A stretch of 13,162 nucleotides of DNA, from the NCBI GenBank assembly GCA_900544465.1, contig UQVT01000044.1, positions 1 to 13,162 of the forward strand, read 5' to 3'. How positions within the stretch are numbered: the first letter of the stretch is position 1; every line of letters begins with the position of its first letter. The position numbers were made by a program, and so were the translations under genes. Shown here piece after piece: positions 6,275 to 12,558 of the stretch. Source of the stretch: an uncultured Collinsella sp. GTDB taxonomy: Bacteria; Actinomycetota; Coriobacteriia; Coriobacteriales; Coriobacteriaceae. Under the pieces are notes generated by a model. The model was not told the DNA's origin and did not search any database. It saw nothing but the letters and a program-made list of their open reading frames with translations.

Positions 6275-6838
6275 ATGCCTACCATTTCTACCGCCGACTT
6301 CAAGAACGGCCTCGGTCTCCGCATCAAGGACAAGGTCTACACCATCGTCGAGTTCCAGCATGTCAAGCCGGGCAAGGGTGGCGCGTTTGTGCGCTACAAG
6401 ACCCGCGACATCAAGAGCGGCCGCGTCGTCGAGAACACCTGCAACGCCGGCACCAAGTTCGAGAGCGTCATGCTCACCACCCGTGAGTTCCAGTACCTCT
6501 ACAACGATGGCGCCGACTACATCTTCATGGACAACGAGACCTATGAGCAGGTTCCCGTTCCCGAGGACATGGTGGGCGAGAACTCCAAGTGGCTGCGCGA
6601 GAACGACATCTGCCAGCTGCTCTTCGCCGACGATGAGCTCATGGGCGTGACGCCGCCGATGTTCATCGAGACCACCATCGTCCAGACCGACCCGGGCTTT
6701 AAGGGCGACACCGTCCAGGGTTCCACCAAGCCGGCCACGATTGACACCGGCGCTGTCATCCAGGTCCCCATGTACCTCAACGAGGGCGAGGTCATCAAGG
6801 TTGACACCCGCGACGGCAAGTTCGTCTCCCGCGTCTAG
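6275..6838 (+). CDS. efp: Elongation factor P
   Basis: A 187-aa protein, the normal EF-P length. EF-P enters the ribosomal E site and relieves stalling at polyproline stretches. It has the KOW-like domain I (1-64) with the tip loop KPGKGGAF. The tip lysine is K34, the position modified in many bacteria. Two OB-fold domains follow, with the family signature MFIETTIVQTDPGFKGDTVQGSTKPATIDTGA in the last one. The TTG-initiated frame that opens 33 bp further upstream is rejected because AGAAAGG sits 5 bp before the ATG at 6275 and the protein then starts as EF-P does (MPTISTADFKNGL). No EpmA, EpmB or other EF-P modification gene lies in the window. The following gene is 24 bp away. Confidence 0.97.
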   Translation: MPTISTADFKNGLGLRIKDKVYTIVEFQHVKPGKGGAFVRYKTRDIKSGRVVENTCNAGTKFESVMLTTREFQYLYNDGADYIFMDNETYEQVPVPEDMVGENSKWLRENDICQLLFADDELMGVTPPMFIETTIVQTDPGFKGDTVQGSTKPATIDTGAVIQVPMYLNEGEVIKVDTRDGKFVSRV

Positions 6839-6862
6839 CAACCAACTCTTCTAGGAGGACTT

Positions 6863-7225
6863 ATGCCCCAGGAAATCAAGATTGACGGCATCGGCATTTC
6901 GCCCGATGTTCTGACCGCCATCGTCTCGCGCGCCGTGTCGGATGTCGAGGGCATCGCCTCCGTTGGCGTCAAGGACCTTGCCACCAACCTTGTCTCCATG
7001 ATGCTCTCGTCCAAGGCCCCGGCTTCTGAGCCGGCGGTCGAGGCCGAGGTCGTCGGCGACAAGCTCGCACTCACCGTGCGCGTCGTGGTGTTCTTTGGCT
7101 ATCCGTTCAAGAAACTCGCCGAGGCCGTTCGCGCCGCCGTGGTCGCCGCCATCGATGCTCAGGTGGGCGTCGAGGTCGAGCGCGTTGACGTTTGCATCGA
7201 CGGCCTCGTTTTCCCCAAGGAGTAA
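6863..7225 (+). CDS. Asp23/Gls24 family envelope stress response protein
   Basis: A 120-aa protein of the Asp23/Gls24 (DUF322) family. Members of this family are linked to the cell envelope and, in B. subtilis YqhY, to control of acetyl-CoA carboxylase. The match rests on the overall pattern: N-terminal IGISPDVLTAIVSRAVSDVEGIASVG, then a beta-rich core VVGDKLALTVRVVVFFGYPF, a helix KKLAEAVRAAVVAAIDAQVGVEVERVDV, and a closing DGLVF. It has no signal peptide or membrane segment. A strong AGGAGG (6853-6858) precedes the ATG by 4 bp. It lies directly upstream of nusB, just as yqhY does in B. subtilis, which supports the family assignment. The precise role here is unknown. Confidence 0.85.
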   Translation: MPQEIKIDGIGISPDVLTAIVSRAVSDVEGIASVGVKDLATNLVSMMLSSKAPASEPAVEAEVVGDKLALTVRVVVFFGYPFKKLAEAVRAAVVAAIDAQVGVEVERVDVCIDGLVFPKE

Positions 7226-7228
7226 CCT

Positions 7229-7813
7229 TTGAGCCTTAAGGTTTATCGCGGGCGTACGCTTGCCCGCAGTCAGGCGCTGCAGCTGCTGTTCCAGGCCGAG
7301 GCCACGGACAGTCCGCTCGAGCGCGTCCTCGAGGGCGATTTCCTGATCTCGAAGGGTCCCCTCGACCCCTATGCGCTGGAGCTGTGCCGCGGTGCCTACG
7401 AGCATATCGACCGCATCGACTGCGCTCTGCGCTCCGTTGCCAAGAACTGGGATCTTATGCGCATGCCCGGCGCCGACCGCAATCTGCTGCGTATCGCCGT
7501 TTACGAGATGCGTTTCCTCACCGACGAGGAGGTCTCGGACGCCATCGTGATCAACGAGGCCGTCGAGCTTGCCAAGGCCTATGGCACCGACCAGTCCGCG
7601 TCGTTCGTCAACGGCGTGCTGGGTAAGATCGCTCGCAGCGAGGAGCTGCCGGGCGAGGACCTGTACCAGGAGCTGCTGGCCGAGGATCGTGCTCGCGAGG
7701 AGGCCCAGGCTGCCGAGGCTGCCGCAAAGGTTGCGGTTGCTCAGGCTGAGGCTGGCGTGCTGGCCGAGGATTCGGACGCCGCCGAGGCTGTTGTCGACTC
7801 CGTCGAGGAGTAG
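7229..7813 (+). CDS. nusB: Transcription antitermination factor NusB with acidic C-terminal tail
   Basis: A 194-aa protein. NusB with NusE (S10) binds boxA RNA and drives antitermination in rRNA operons. The conserved fold covers residues 1-136: LARSQALQLLFQAE (11-24), WDLMRMPGADRNLLRIAVYEM (74-94), VINEAVELAKAYGTDQSASFVNGVLGKIA (107-135). The remaining 58 residues are an Ala/Glu/Asp-rich tail not found in typical NusB of about 130-140 aa. The start is TTG at 7229, chosen because AAGGAG (7217-7222) lies 6 bp upstream and there is no ATG or GTG before the conserved block. It lies 3 bp after the Asp23-like gene and 2 bp before xseB. Confidence 0.95.
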   Translation: MSLKVYRGRTLARSQALQLLFQAEATDSPLERVLEGDFLISKGPLDPYALELCRGAYEHIDRIDCALRSVAKNWDLMRMPGADRNLLRIAVYEMRFLTDEEVSDAIVINEAVELAKAYGTDQSASFVNGVLGKIARSEELPGEDLYQELLAEDRAREEAQAAEAAAKVAVAQAEAGVLAEDSDAAEAVVDSVEE

Positions 7814-7815
7814 CC

Positions 7816-8055
7816 ATGCCAGAGGGTTCCGTCCGCAACTTCGACGAGATCTCGGACCGCTTGGACCAGATCATCGCTACCGTTCGCTCCAAGGATACCT
7901 CCTTGGAGCGTTCGCTCGATCTGTTTGACGAAGCGATTGAGCTGGGCTCCCGCGCGGTCGATATGGTCGACAAGTTTGAGCTGACGCCGCGTGAGGCCGA
8001 CAAGCTCGAGCAGGAATACGATGAGGATGCGGCAAACGAATCCCAGGATAGCTAG
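7816..8055 (+). CDS. xseB: Exodeoxyribonuclease VII small subunit
   Basis: A 79-aa helical protein. XseB subunits coat the long coiled coil of XseA in exonuclease VII, which degrades single-stranded DNA. The XseB pattern is clear: NFDEISDRLDQIIATVRSKD (8-27), then TSLERSLDLFDEAIELGSRAVDMV (28-51), corresponding to the family's F-E-x2-L-x2-L-x2-I-V and L-E-x-A-L-x-L-x-E-x-G pattern. An acidic tail follows. ATG at 7816 has GAGGAG (7805-7810) 5 bp upstream, inside the end of nusB. The large-subunit gene xseA, usually immediately upstream, is not here or anywhere in the window. Confidence 0.85.
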   Translation: MPEGSVRNFDEISDRLDQIIATVRSKDTSLERSLDLFDEAIELGSRAVDMVDKFELTPREADKLEQEYDEDAANESQDS

Positions 8056-8081
8056 GCCGCATCTCCGGATACGAATGGTTG

Positions 8082-8894
8082 ATGGCATTCATGAAACGTG
8101 TGCGTCTTGATGACGAACTGATTTCACAGGGCATCTGCGCCGATCGCGCGGATGCCCTTCGCACTCTTATGGCCGGCTTGGTTTCGAGTGGCGGTGAGCG
8201 CTTGACTTCGCCGGGCCTTAAGGTGATCCCGGGGCTGCCGCTGCACGTGAAGGGGCGCATTCCCTATGTTGGCCGCGGCGGTCTTAAGCTCGAAGGCGCG
8301 CTTGATGCGTTTGGCATCAATCCGACGGGCCTTGCCTGTCTTGATGTGGGCTGCTCTACCGGCGGCTTTACCGATTGCCTGCTCAAGCGCGGAGCTGCGA
8401 CCGTTGTCTCGGTGGACGTGGGTCGCGCCCAGTTCGATTGGTCGCTGCGTCAGGACGATCGCGTGACGCTGCATGAGCGCACAAACGTGACGCAGCTGCC
8501 TGAGCTTGGCTATGCCGGCGCCATCGACCTGGCTGTGTGTGATGTCTCGTTTACCAGCATCGCGAACATTATCGATGCGGTGCTGGCGTGCCTGGCGCCT
8601 ACGGGTGCATTCTGCACGCTCGTAAAGCCGCAGTTTGAGGCTCCGGCGGCGCTGGTGGGCGAGGGCGGCATTGTGACCGATCCCGCCGTGCGCCGCGATA
8701 CACTCGTTGCGGCAGTTGAACTCTTTGCCTCCAAGGGGCTGTTCCCGGTCGATGTGTGCGTGTCGCCCATTCATGGTGCCAAGGGCAACGTTGAGTTTTT
8801 CCTGTACGGCACGAGATTTGCCCCCGGTGAACGTGCCGACGATGAGCTGCAATCCCAGGTATCGGTTTTGAGCGAGAAAGCTGCAACGCTATGA
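8082..8894 (+). CDS. tlyA: TlyA family rRNA (cytidine-2'-O)-methyltransferase
   Basis: A 270-aa SAM-dependent enzyme. TlyA methylates C1920 of 23S rRNA and, in the longer type, also C1409 of 16S rRNA; loss gives capreomycin resistance in mycobacteria. An N-terminal S4 RNA-binding domain (4-60, KRVRLDDELISQG...) is joined by RIPYVGRGGLKL to a FtsJ/RrmJ-like domain. The SAM loop is DVGCSTGGF (88-96). The catalytic tetrad K69, D154 (CDVSFTS), K182 (LVKPQFEAP) and E238 (GNVEFF) is complete. The length is close to the 268 aa of M. tuberculosis TlyA. The start is uncertain among TTG 8079, ATG 8082 and ATG 8091, none with a clear ribosome site. The stop overlaps nadK as ATGA. The tlyA-nadK-recN order is typical. 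Confidence 0.93.
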   Translation: MAFMKRVRLDDELISQGICADRADALRTLMAGLVSSGGERLTSPGLKVIPGLPLHVKGRIPYVGRGGLKLEGALDAFGINPTGLACLDVGCSTGGFTDCLLKRGAATVVSVDVGRAQFDWSLRQDDRVTLHERTNVTQLPELGYAGAIDLAVCDVSFTSIANIIDAVLACLAPTGAFCTLVKPQFEAPAALVGEGGIVTDPAVRRDTLVAAVELFASKGLFPVDVCVSPIHGAKGNVEFFLYGTRFAPGERADDELQSQVSVLSEKAATL

Positions 8895-9751
8895 AGGTCT
8901 TTCTGGTTCCCAATTACTACAAGCAAGAGGCGGTCGAGAGCGGCCTGATGCTCGAGCTTTGGCTGACGCGCCAGGGCTATGAGGTCGCATGGGCTGCCGA
9001 CCAGCGATCGAAGATTCAAAGTACGCCTGATATTGACGGCTCCGATCTGGTCATTACGCTCGGCGGCGACGGTACGCTGCTGCGCGCTGCCCGCATCCTC
9101 AACCATCGCGAGATTCCTATCCTCGGTCTTTCCTATGGTCACCTGGGCTTTTTAACTGCTGCGAGCCCCGAGGAGCGCGATATTCTGCAGGTCGTGAGCG
9201 ACGCCCTTTCCGGCGAGCTGCACGTGAGCCGTCGCGCCACCATCGCCGCGGATATCGTGTCCGTGCGCGAAGACGGTACAAAGGATGTCGTGCGCACCTT
9301 CGCCCTCAACGACATGGCGCTTACGCGCGGCCCCCTGTCCGATATGGTTGAGTTCGACATCACGGTGTCGGGCCACCATATCGATCGACTGCGTGGCGAC
9401 GGCGTGGTCGTGTCCACGGCGACTGGTTCTACGGGGTACGCGCTCAGTGCAGGTGGCCCCATTGTGAGCCCCGACTATACGGGTATGGTCTGCGTACCCA
9501 TTGCGCCGCACACCATTCAGGCCCGTGCCTTCTTGACTTCGCCGAGTGATGTCGTCGAAATCTTTATGTCCGATGATCGCCCGAGCGTTCCGGCGATCGC
9601 TATCGATGGACAGTTTATTACCTGCGACGGCACGGTCGAGAGCGTGGCCGTGCGCCGAGGCCCCGGCGATGTGCTGCTGCTCGACTACGGCCCCGAGAGT
9701 TTTTACAACTCGGTGAGCCGCGTATTCTACGGAGTGCGTCATGATCGATGA
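8891..9751 (+). CDS. nadK: NAD kinase
   Basis: A 286-aa cytoplasmic enzyme that phosphorylates NAD to NADP with ATP or polyphosphate. The signature LGGDGTLLRAAR (57-68) contains catalytic D60. The second motif, ALNDMALTRG (138-147), has N140-D141 where most family members have Asn-Glu. The glycine-rich TATGSTGYALSAGGPIVSP (176-194) forms the NAD pocket, and a C-terminal AIAIDGQF beta strand follows. The length fits the family. The start ATG overlaps the tlyA stop by 4 bp, and the 3' end overlaps recN by 11 bp, so the three genes are probably translated in a coupled way. Confidence 0.96.
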   Translation: MKVFLVPNYYKQEAVESGLMLELWLTRQGYEVAWAADQRSKIQSTPDIDGSDLVITLGGDGTLLRAARILNHREIPILGLSYGHLGFLTAASPEERDILQVVSDALSGELHVSRRATIAADIVSVREDGTKDVVRTFALNDMALTRGPLSDMVEFDITVSGHHIDRLRGDGVVVSTATGSTGYALSAGGPIVSPDYTGMVCVPIAPHTIQARAFLTSPSDVVEIFMSDDRPSVPAIAIDGQFITCDGTVESVAVRRGPGDVLLLDYGPESFYNSVSRVFYGVRHDR

Positions 9752-11369
9752 GCTGCAGGTTTCCAACATTGCACTCATTCGCGAGGCGACGTTGGTTCCG
9801 AGCGCGGGCCTAACGGTTCTGACTGGAGAAACCGGCGCCGGTAAGACCGCGCTGCTCTCGGCCCTCAAGCTTATTTTGGGCGAGCGTGCGGATTCTTCGA
9901 CGGTGCGCGAGGGCGAGGCGCTTGCTAGCGTTGAGGCGCGGCTGTTCGACGGTCCACACGACACGGAGGGTTTCACGGTCCAGCGTAGCCTTTCTGCCGA
10001 GGGCCGCAGCCGCGTGAAGATTGACGGCCGCATCGCCAGCGTGCGCGAGCTTTCGGAGCGCGTTGGCGTGATGATGGATCTGTGCGGCCAGCACGAGCAC
10101 CAGCGCTTGCTCGATCCGGCGCATCACGTTGCGATGGTCGATGCGTGGGCGGGACGTTCTGCGCTCGAGGCGCTCGAGCACTACCGTGCTTGCTTTAAAG
10201 CCTCGCGCGCGGCTGCCAAGGAGGTTCGTCGCGTCGAGGAGGCCTCGCGTGCGCAGGGGAGTCGTGTCGAGGAGGCGCGCTTCGCCCTGGAGCGCATTGC
10301 CGAGGTCGACCCCAGGCCGGGCGAGTATGAGGAACTCGAGGAACTGCTGCCGCGCTCCGAACATGCCGAGGTACTGGTTGCCACTGCTAGCGATGCCCAT
10401 GCATCGCTTGTCGCCGAAGGGGGAGCGCTCGATGCCGTGAACAACGCCGTGGCAGAGCTTTCCCGTATGGCTACCGTCGATCGCAAACTGGGCGACATTG
10501 CCGATGCGCTTTCGGATGCCTGTATCTCCCTTGAGGATTGCGCGAACGAGCTTCGTGCCTATCGCGATGGGGTCGCCTTCGACCCGCGCGAGCTCGCCCG
10601 CATGCGTGAGCGGTATTCCGACCTCAAGGGGCTGTTGCGTCAGTGGGGCCCCACCATGGACGATGTTTTTGCCATGCGCGATCGCTCGCAAGAGCTGCTG
10701 TCCCTGGTCGATGATGGCGATGAACAGATCAAAAAGGCGCGTGAGGCACTCGGGAGCGCCGAGCGCGAGTTGTTTGCCGCTGCCAAGGCACTTAAGCGCG
10801 CTCGCAATACGGCGGCCCCGCGCTTCTGCCACGAGGTTGGCCGCCAGATGGCGCGCTTGGAGATGGGTAGTGCCGAGCTCGTCTGGGAGTCGCGCGATCT
10901 TCCCCGTGCTGAGTGGACGCCCGTTGGTCCTTCGGGCTACGAGCTGCTATACCGCAGCGGTGCCGGTTTGACGCCGCGCCCCCTGCGTCGAATTGCGTCG
11001 GGCGGCGAGCTCAGCCGCGTTATGCTGGCAAGCAAGGTTGTCCTCGGTAACGCGGACGGTGTCGATACGCTGGTGTTTGACGAGGTCGATGCTGGTGTCG
11101 GTGGCTCCACGGCGCGTGCGCTCGCGGGCGTGCTGGCAAATCTCGCCGCTACGCATCAGGTGATTGTCGTAACCCACTTGGCGCAGGTCGCCGTCATGGC
11201 TGACAAGCATTATGTTGTCAGCAAGGAACCGGGCGATGTTCCCCAGACGCATTTGGACGAGGTAACCGGCGAAGCGCGTACCGCCGAGATCGCCCGCATG
11301 TTGAGCGGCGATCAATCGGAGGCAAGCTTGGCCCACGCAAAGCAGATGCTCAAAGAAGCTCGAGGTTAG
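9741..11369 (+). CDS. recN: DNA repair protein RecN
   Basis: A 542-aa SMC-like ATPase that acts early in double-strand break repair. The N-terminal head has Walker A GETGAGKT (29-36) in the RecN context, and the RecN-specific CGQHEHQRLLDPAHH at about 115-129 (usually HGQHEHQ; His is Cys here). The middle (about 145-355) is largely helical and should form the coiled coil. The C-terminal head has the ABC signature RIASGGELSRVMLASK at about 417-432, Walker B TLVFDEVDAGVGG at about 443-455, and the switch His in VVTHLAQVA. The ATG at 9741 has CGGAG 7 bp upstream. It overlaps nadK by 11 bp and is the last gene of this run, ending at a convergent hairpin. Confidence 0.97.
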   Translation: MIDELQVSNIALIREATLVPSAGLTVLTGETGAGKTALLSALKLILGERADSSTVREGEALASVEARLFDGPHDTEGFTVQRSLSAEGRSRVKIDGRIASVRELSERVGVMMDLCGQHEHQRLLDPAHHVAMVDAWAGRSALEALEHYRACFKASRAAAKEVRRVEEASRAQGSRVEEARFALERIAEVDPRPGEYEELEELLPRSEHAEVLVATASDAHASLVAEGGALDAVNNAVAELSRMATVDRKLGDIADALSDACISLEDCANELRAYRDGVAFDPRELARMRERYSDLKGLLRQWGPTMDDVFAMRDRSQELLSLVDDGDEQIKKAREALGSAERELFAAAKALKRARNTAAPRFCHEVGRQMARLEMGSAELVWESRDLPRAEWTPVGPSGYELLYRSGAGLTPRPLRRIASGGELSRVMLASKVVLGNADGVDTLVFDEVDAGVGGSTARALAGVLANLAATHQVIVVTHLAQVAVMADKHYVVSKEPGDVPQTHLDEVTGEARTAEIARMLSGDQSEASLAHAKQMLKEARG

Positions 11370-11388
11370 GTCGTATCAGCGGTGTTGA

Positions 11389-11419
11389 TGGGACAAAATA
11401 GACTGAATTTTTTGTCCCA
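11389..11419. terminator. Symmetric hairpin between convergent recN and rpiR-type genes, possible bidirectional terminator
   Basis: TGGGACAAAA (11389-11398) pairs perfectly over 10 bp with TTTTGTCCCA (11410-11419) around an 11-nt loop. It lies between two convergent genes, where a shared terminator is expected. It is not a textbook one: the A/T-rich half faces the loop, and no T-run follows the stem directly on either strand (the nearest on + is TTTT at 11427-11430). It may instead be a member of a palindromic repeat family. Confidence 0.45.
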
Positions 11420-11428
11420 CTACGCGTT

Positions 11429-12286
11429 TTACTCAACGACCTTATCCGGCTGGATGAGCTCCTCGTAGTAGCTGATATGTTCGCGAGCGTCTTCAATCTC
11501 GGGCAGCAGGAAGTTGTAGATGACTTCGATGATCATCGTGGCACTGATCTTAGAGAACGCAAAGTCGCCTGTCGTCAGCAGCGCTTCGTGGTTGACGGTA
11601 TTAAAAGTGTAGTCTGCCAGACGCGCGAGCGGGGATTTGCTGTCGCTGCTGATGACGACTACGGTTGCGCCGCAGTTGCGAGCCGCTTTTGCCATGCGAT
11701 TCAGTCGGCGCGATTTGCCGGAGTTTGAGATTAGCACGATGACGTCACCCGGGCGCAACGTGAGCGCAAAGCCGATTGATGTCTCGCTAATGGTGCTCGC
11801 CATGCAGCGCAGGCCCAGCTGCGAAAACTTAAACGTCGCATCGAGCGCGACCGCGTTCGTATTGCCCACAGCTGCAAACTCAATAACCCCTGCATGCTTA
11901 AGGGCATGCACAACAGCCGCCAGCGTATCGTGGTCGATCCCGTCGATGGTCGCATTAAGCTCGCTCACCTTGGCAGCCAGGATGTTCTTAAGGCTCTGCT
12001 CCATGTTGTCGAGCGATACCTCGTCGGTCAGGCCCTCGTTGCGCTGACTCTCCAAGTCGCGCGCCAACGAAAACTGAAAGCTGCGGAAGCTGCCAAAGCC
12101 AAGCTTGCGGCAGAAGCGCGAAACGGTCGCCTCGGACGTGGCGGCGGCGCGCGAGAGCTGAGCCGCCGTGAGGCGTGGCGCCTCGGACTGGTGCTCCAAT
12201 ATATAGTCGACAATGCGCTGCTCGGACTCGCTGTATCCCTGATGGGTACTAATGAGGGAAAGTGCGCTCTTGCTGCTATCGGTCAT
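11429..12286 (-). CDS. MurR/RpiR family transcriptional regulator (HTH + SIS domain)
   Basis: A 285-aa DNA-binding regulator. An N-terminal RpiR-type HTH covers about 1-77; TAAQLSRAAATSEATVSRFCRKLGF is the helix-turn-helix. A SIS sugar-phosphate-binding domain covers about 120-245, with AAVGNTNAVALDATFKFSQLG and LISNSGKS. Members sense phosphosugars and control sugar uptake or catabolism genes. The frame is open to an ATG at 12334, but the start at 12286 is preferred. CAGGAG (12293-12298 on the + strand as CTCCTG) lies 6 bp upstream of it. The distal ATG has no ribosome site and directly abuts a TATACT -10 element, so it would not be inside the mRNA. The gene is divergent from the PTS gene and likely controls it; the ligand is unknown. 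Confidence 0.9.
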   Translation of the reverse strand: MTDSSKSALSLISTHQGYSESEQRIVDYILEHQSEAPRLTAAQLSRAAATSEATVSRFCRKLGFGSFRSFQFSLARDLESQRNEGLTDEVSLDNMEQSLKNILAAKVSELNATIDGIDHDTLAAVVHALKHAGVIEFAAVGNTNAVALDATFKFSQLGLRCMASTISETSIGFALTLRPGDVIVLISNSGKSRRLNRMAKAARNCGATVVVISSDSKSPLARLADYTFNTVNHEALLTTGDFAFSKISATMIIEVIYNFLLPEIEDAREHISYYEELIQPDKVVE

Positions 12287-12334
12287 GGATGGCTCCTGGT
12301 TGGCATGAAAATCGGACTCGTTTTGTAATGTCAT

Positions 12335-12340
12335 AGTATA
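12335..12340 (-). promoter_or_regulatory. -10 element of the rpiR-type regulator gene
   Basis: On the - strand, TATACT (AGTATA on +) lies 49 bp upstream of the chosen start, with transcription expected to begin near 12328. No good -35 is seen near 12358-12363. The inverted half-sites TTGTAAT (12323-12329) and ATTACAA (12353-12359) bracket this element. They could be an autoregulatory operator; TGTAAT/ATTACA resemble half-sites known for the RpiR-family protein HexR, though here they are much further apart. Confidence 0.5.
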
Positions 12341-12387
12341 GGGGGATTTTCAATTACAAGATACACCTTGCCGTTTCAAGTGTTGAT

Positions 12388-12432
12388 GGTAAACTTTCAC
12401 TTACCGTTTACGGTTATGAAAGAACCTTTCAC
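12388..12432. promoter_or_regulatory. Operator-like repeat cluster between rpiR-type gene and PTS gene
   Basis: The stretch holds a perfect inverted repeat TGAAAG-AAC-CTTTCA (12417-12431) and a further copy of the same half-site, CTTTCAC, at 12394-12400, in direct repeat with 12426-12432 and spaced 32 bp start to start (about three helical turns). GTAAAC (12389-12394) and GTTTAC (12406-12411) form a second inverted pair. Such a cluster in a divergent regulator/target region is the expected place for binding by the neighbouring RpiR-type protein. That link is inference from position. Confidence 0.5.
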
Positions 12433-12496
12433 CGGAGAATTGCGCCTTGTCTCTTCTCACGCGGACGGTAGGTTGGTATCTTTCAGTTGTGGAAAA

Positions 12497-12536
12497 GCGC
12501 GCAAGGACGCGCGTGTAGGGGAGCGCCTGCGGGCGC
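12497..12536 (+). promoter_or_regulatory. Two GC-rich hairpins in the PTS gene leader
   Basis: GCGCG (12497-12501) pairs with CGCGC (12508-12512), and GCGCC (12523-12527) pairs with GGCGC (12532-12536). They lie side by side just before the AAGGAGGG ribosome site (12547-12554). No T-run follows either, so they do not form a standard terminator or a recognisable BglG/SacY-type antiterminator. They may only stabilise the leader or arise by chance in GC-rich DNA. No promoter for the PTS gene could be placed with confidence upstream; TTGTCT (12447-12452) and TAGGTT (12469-12474), 16 bp apart, is a weak candidate. Confidence 0.3.
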
Positions 12537-12558
12537 AAAACTTAAAAAGGAGGGACAC

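Noticed and set aside
9810..10832. Open frame of 340 codons on the - strand within recN
   Set aside because: It lies wholly inside recN, which has all RecN motifs; composition is that of a shadow frame.
12287..12334. Longer N-terminus for the RpiR-type regulator (ATG at 12334, 16 extra residues)
   Set aside because: No ribosome site precedes it, and it directly abuts the TATACT -10, so it should lie outside the transcript; the ATG at 12286 has CAGGAG.
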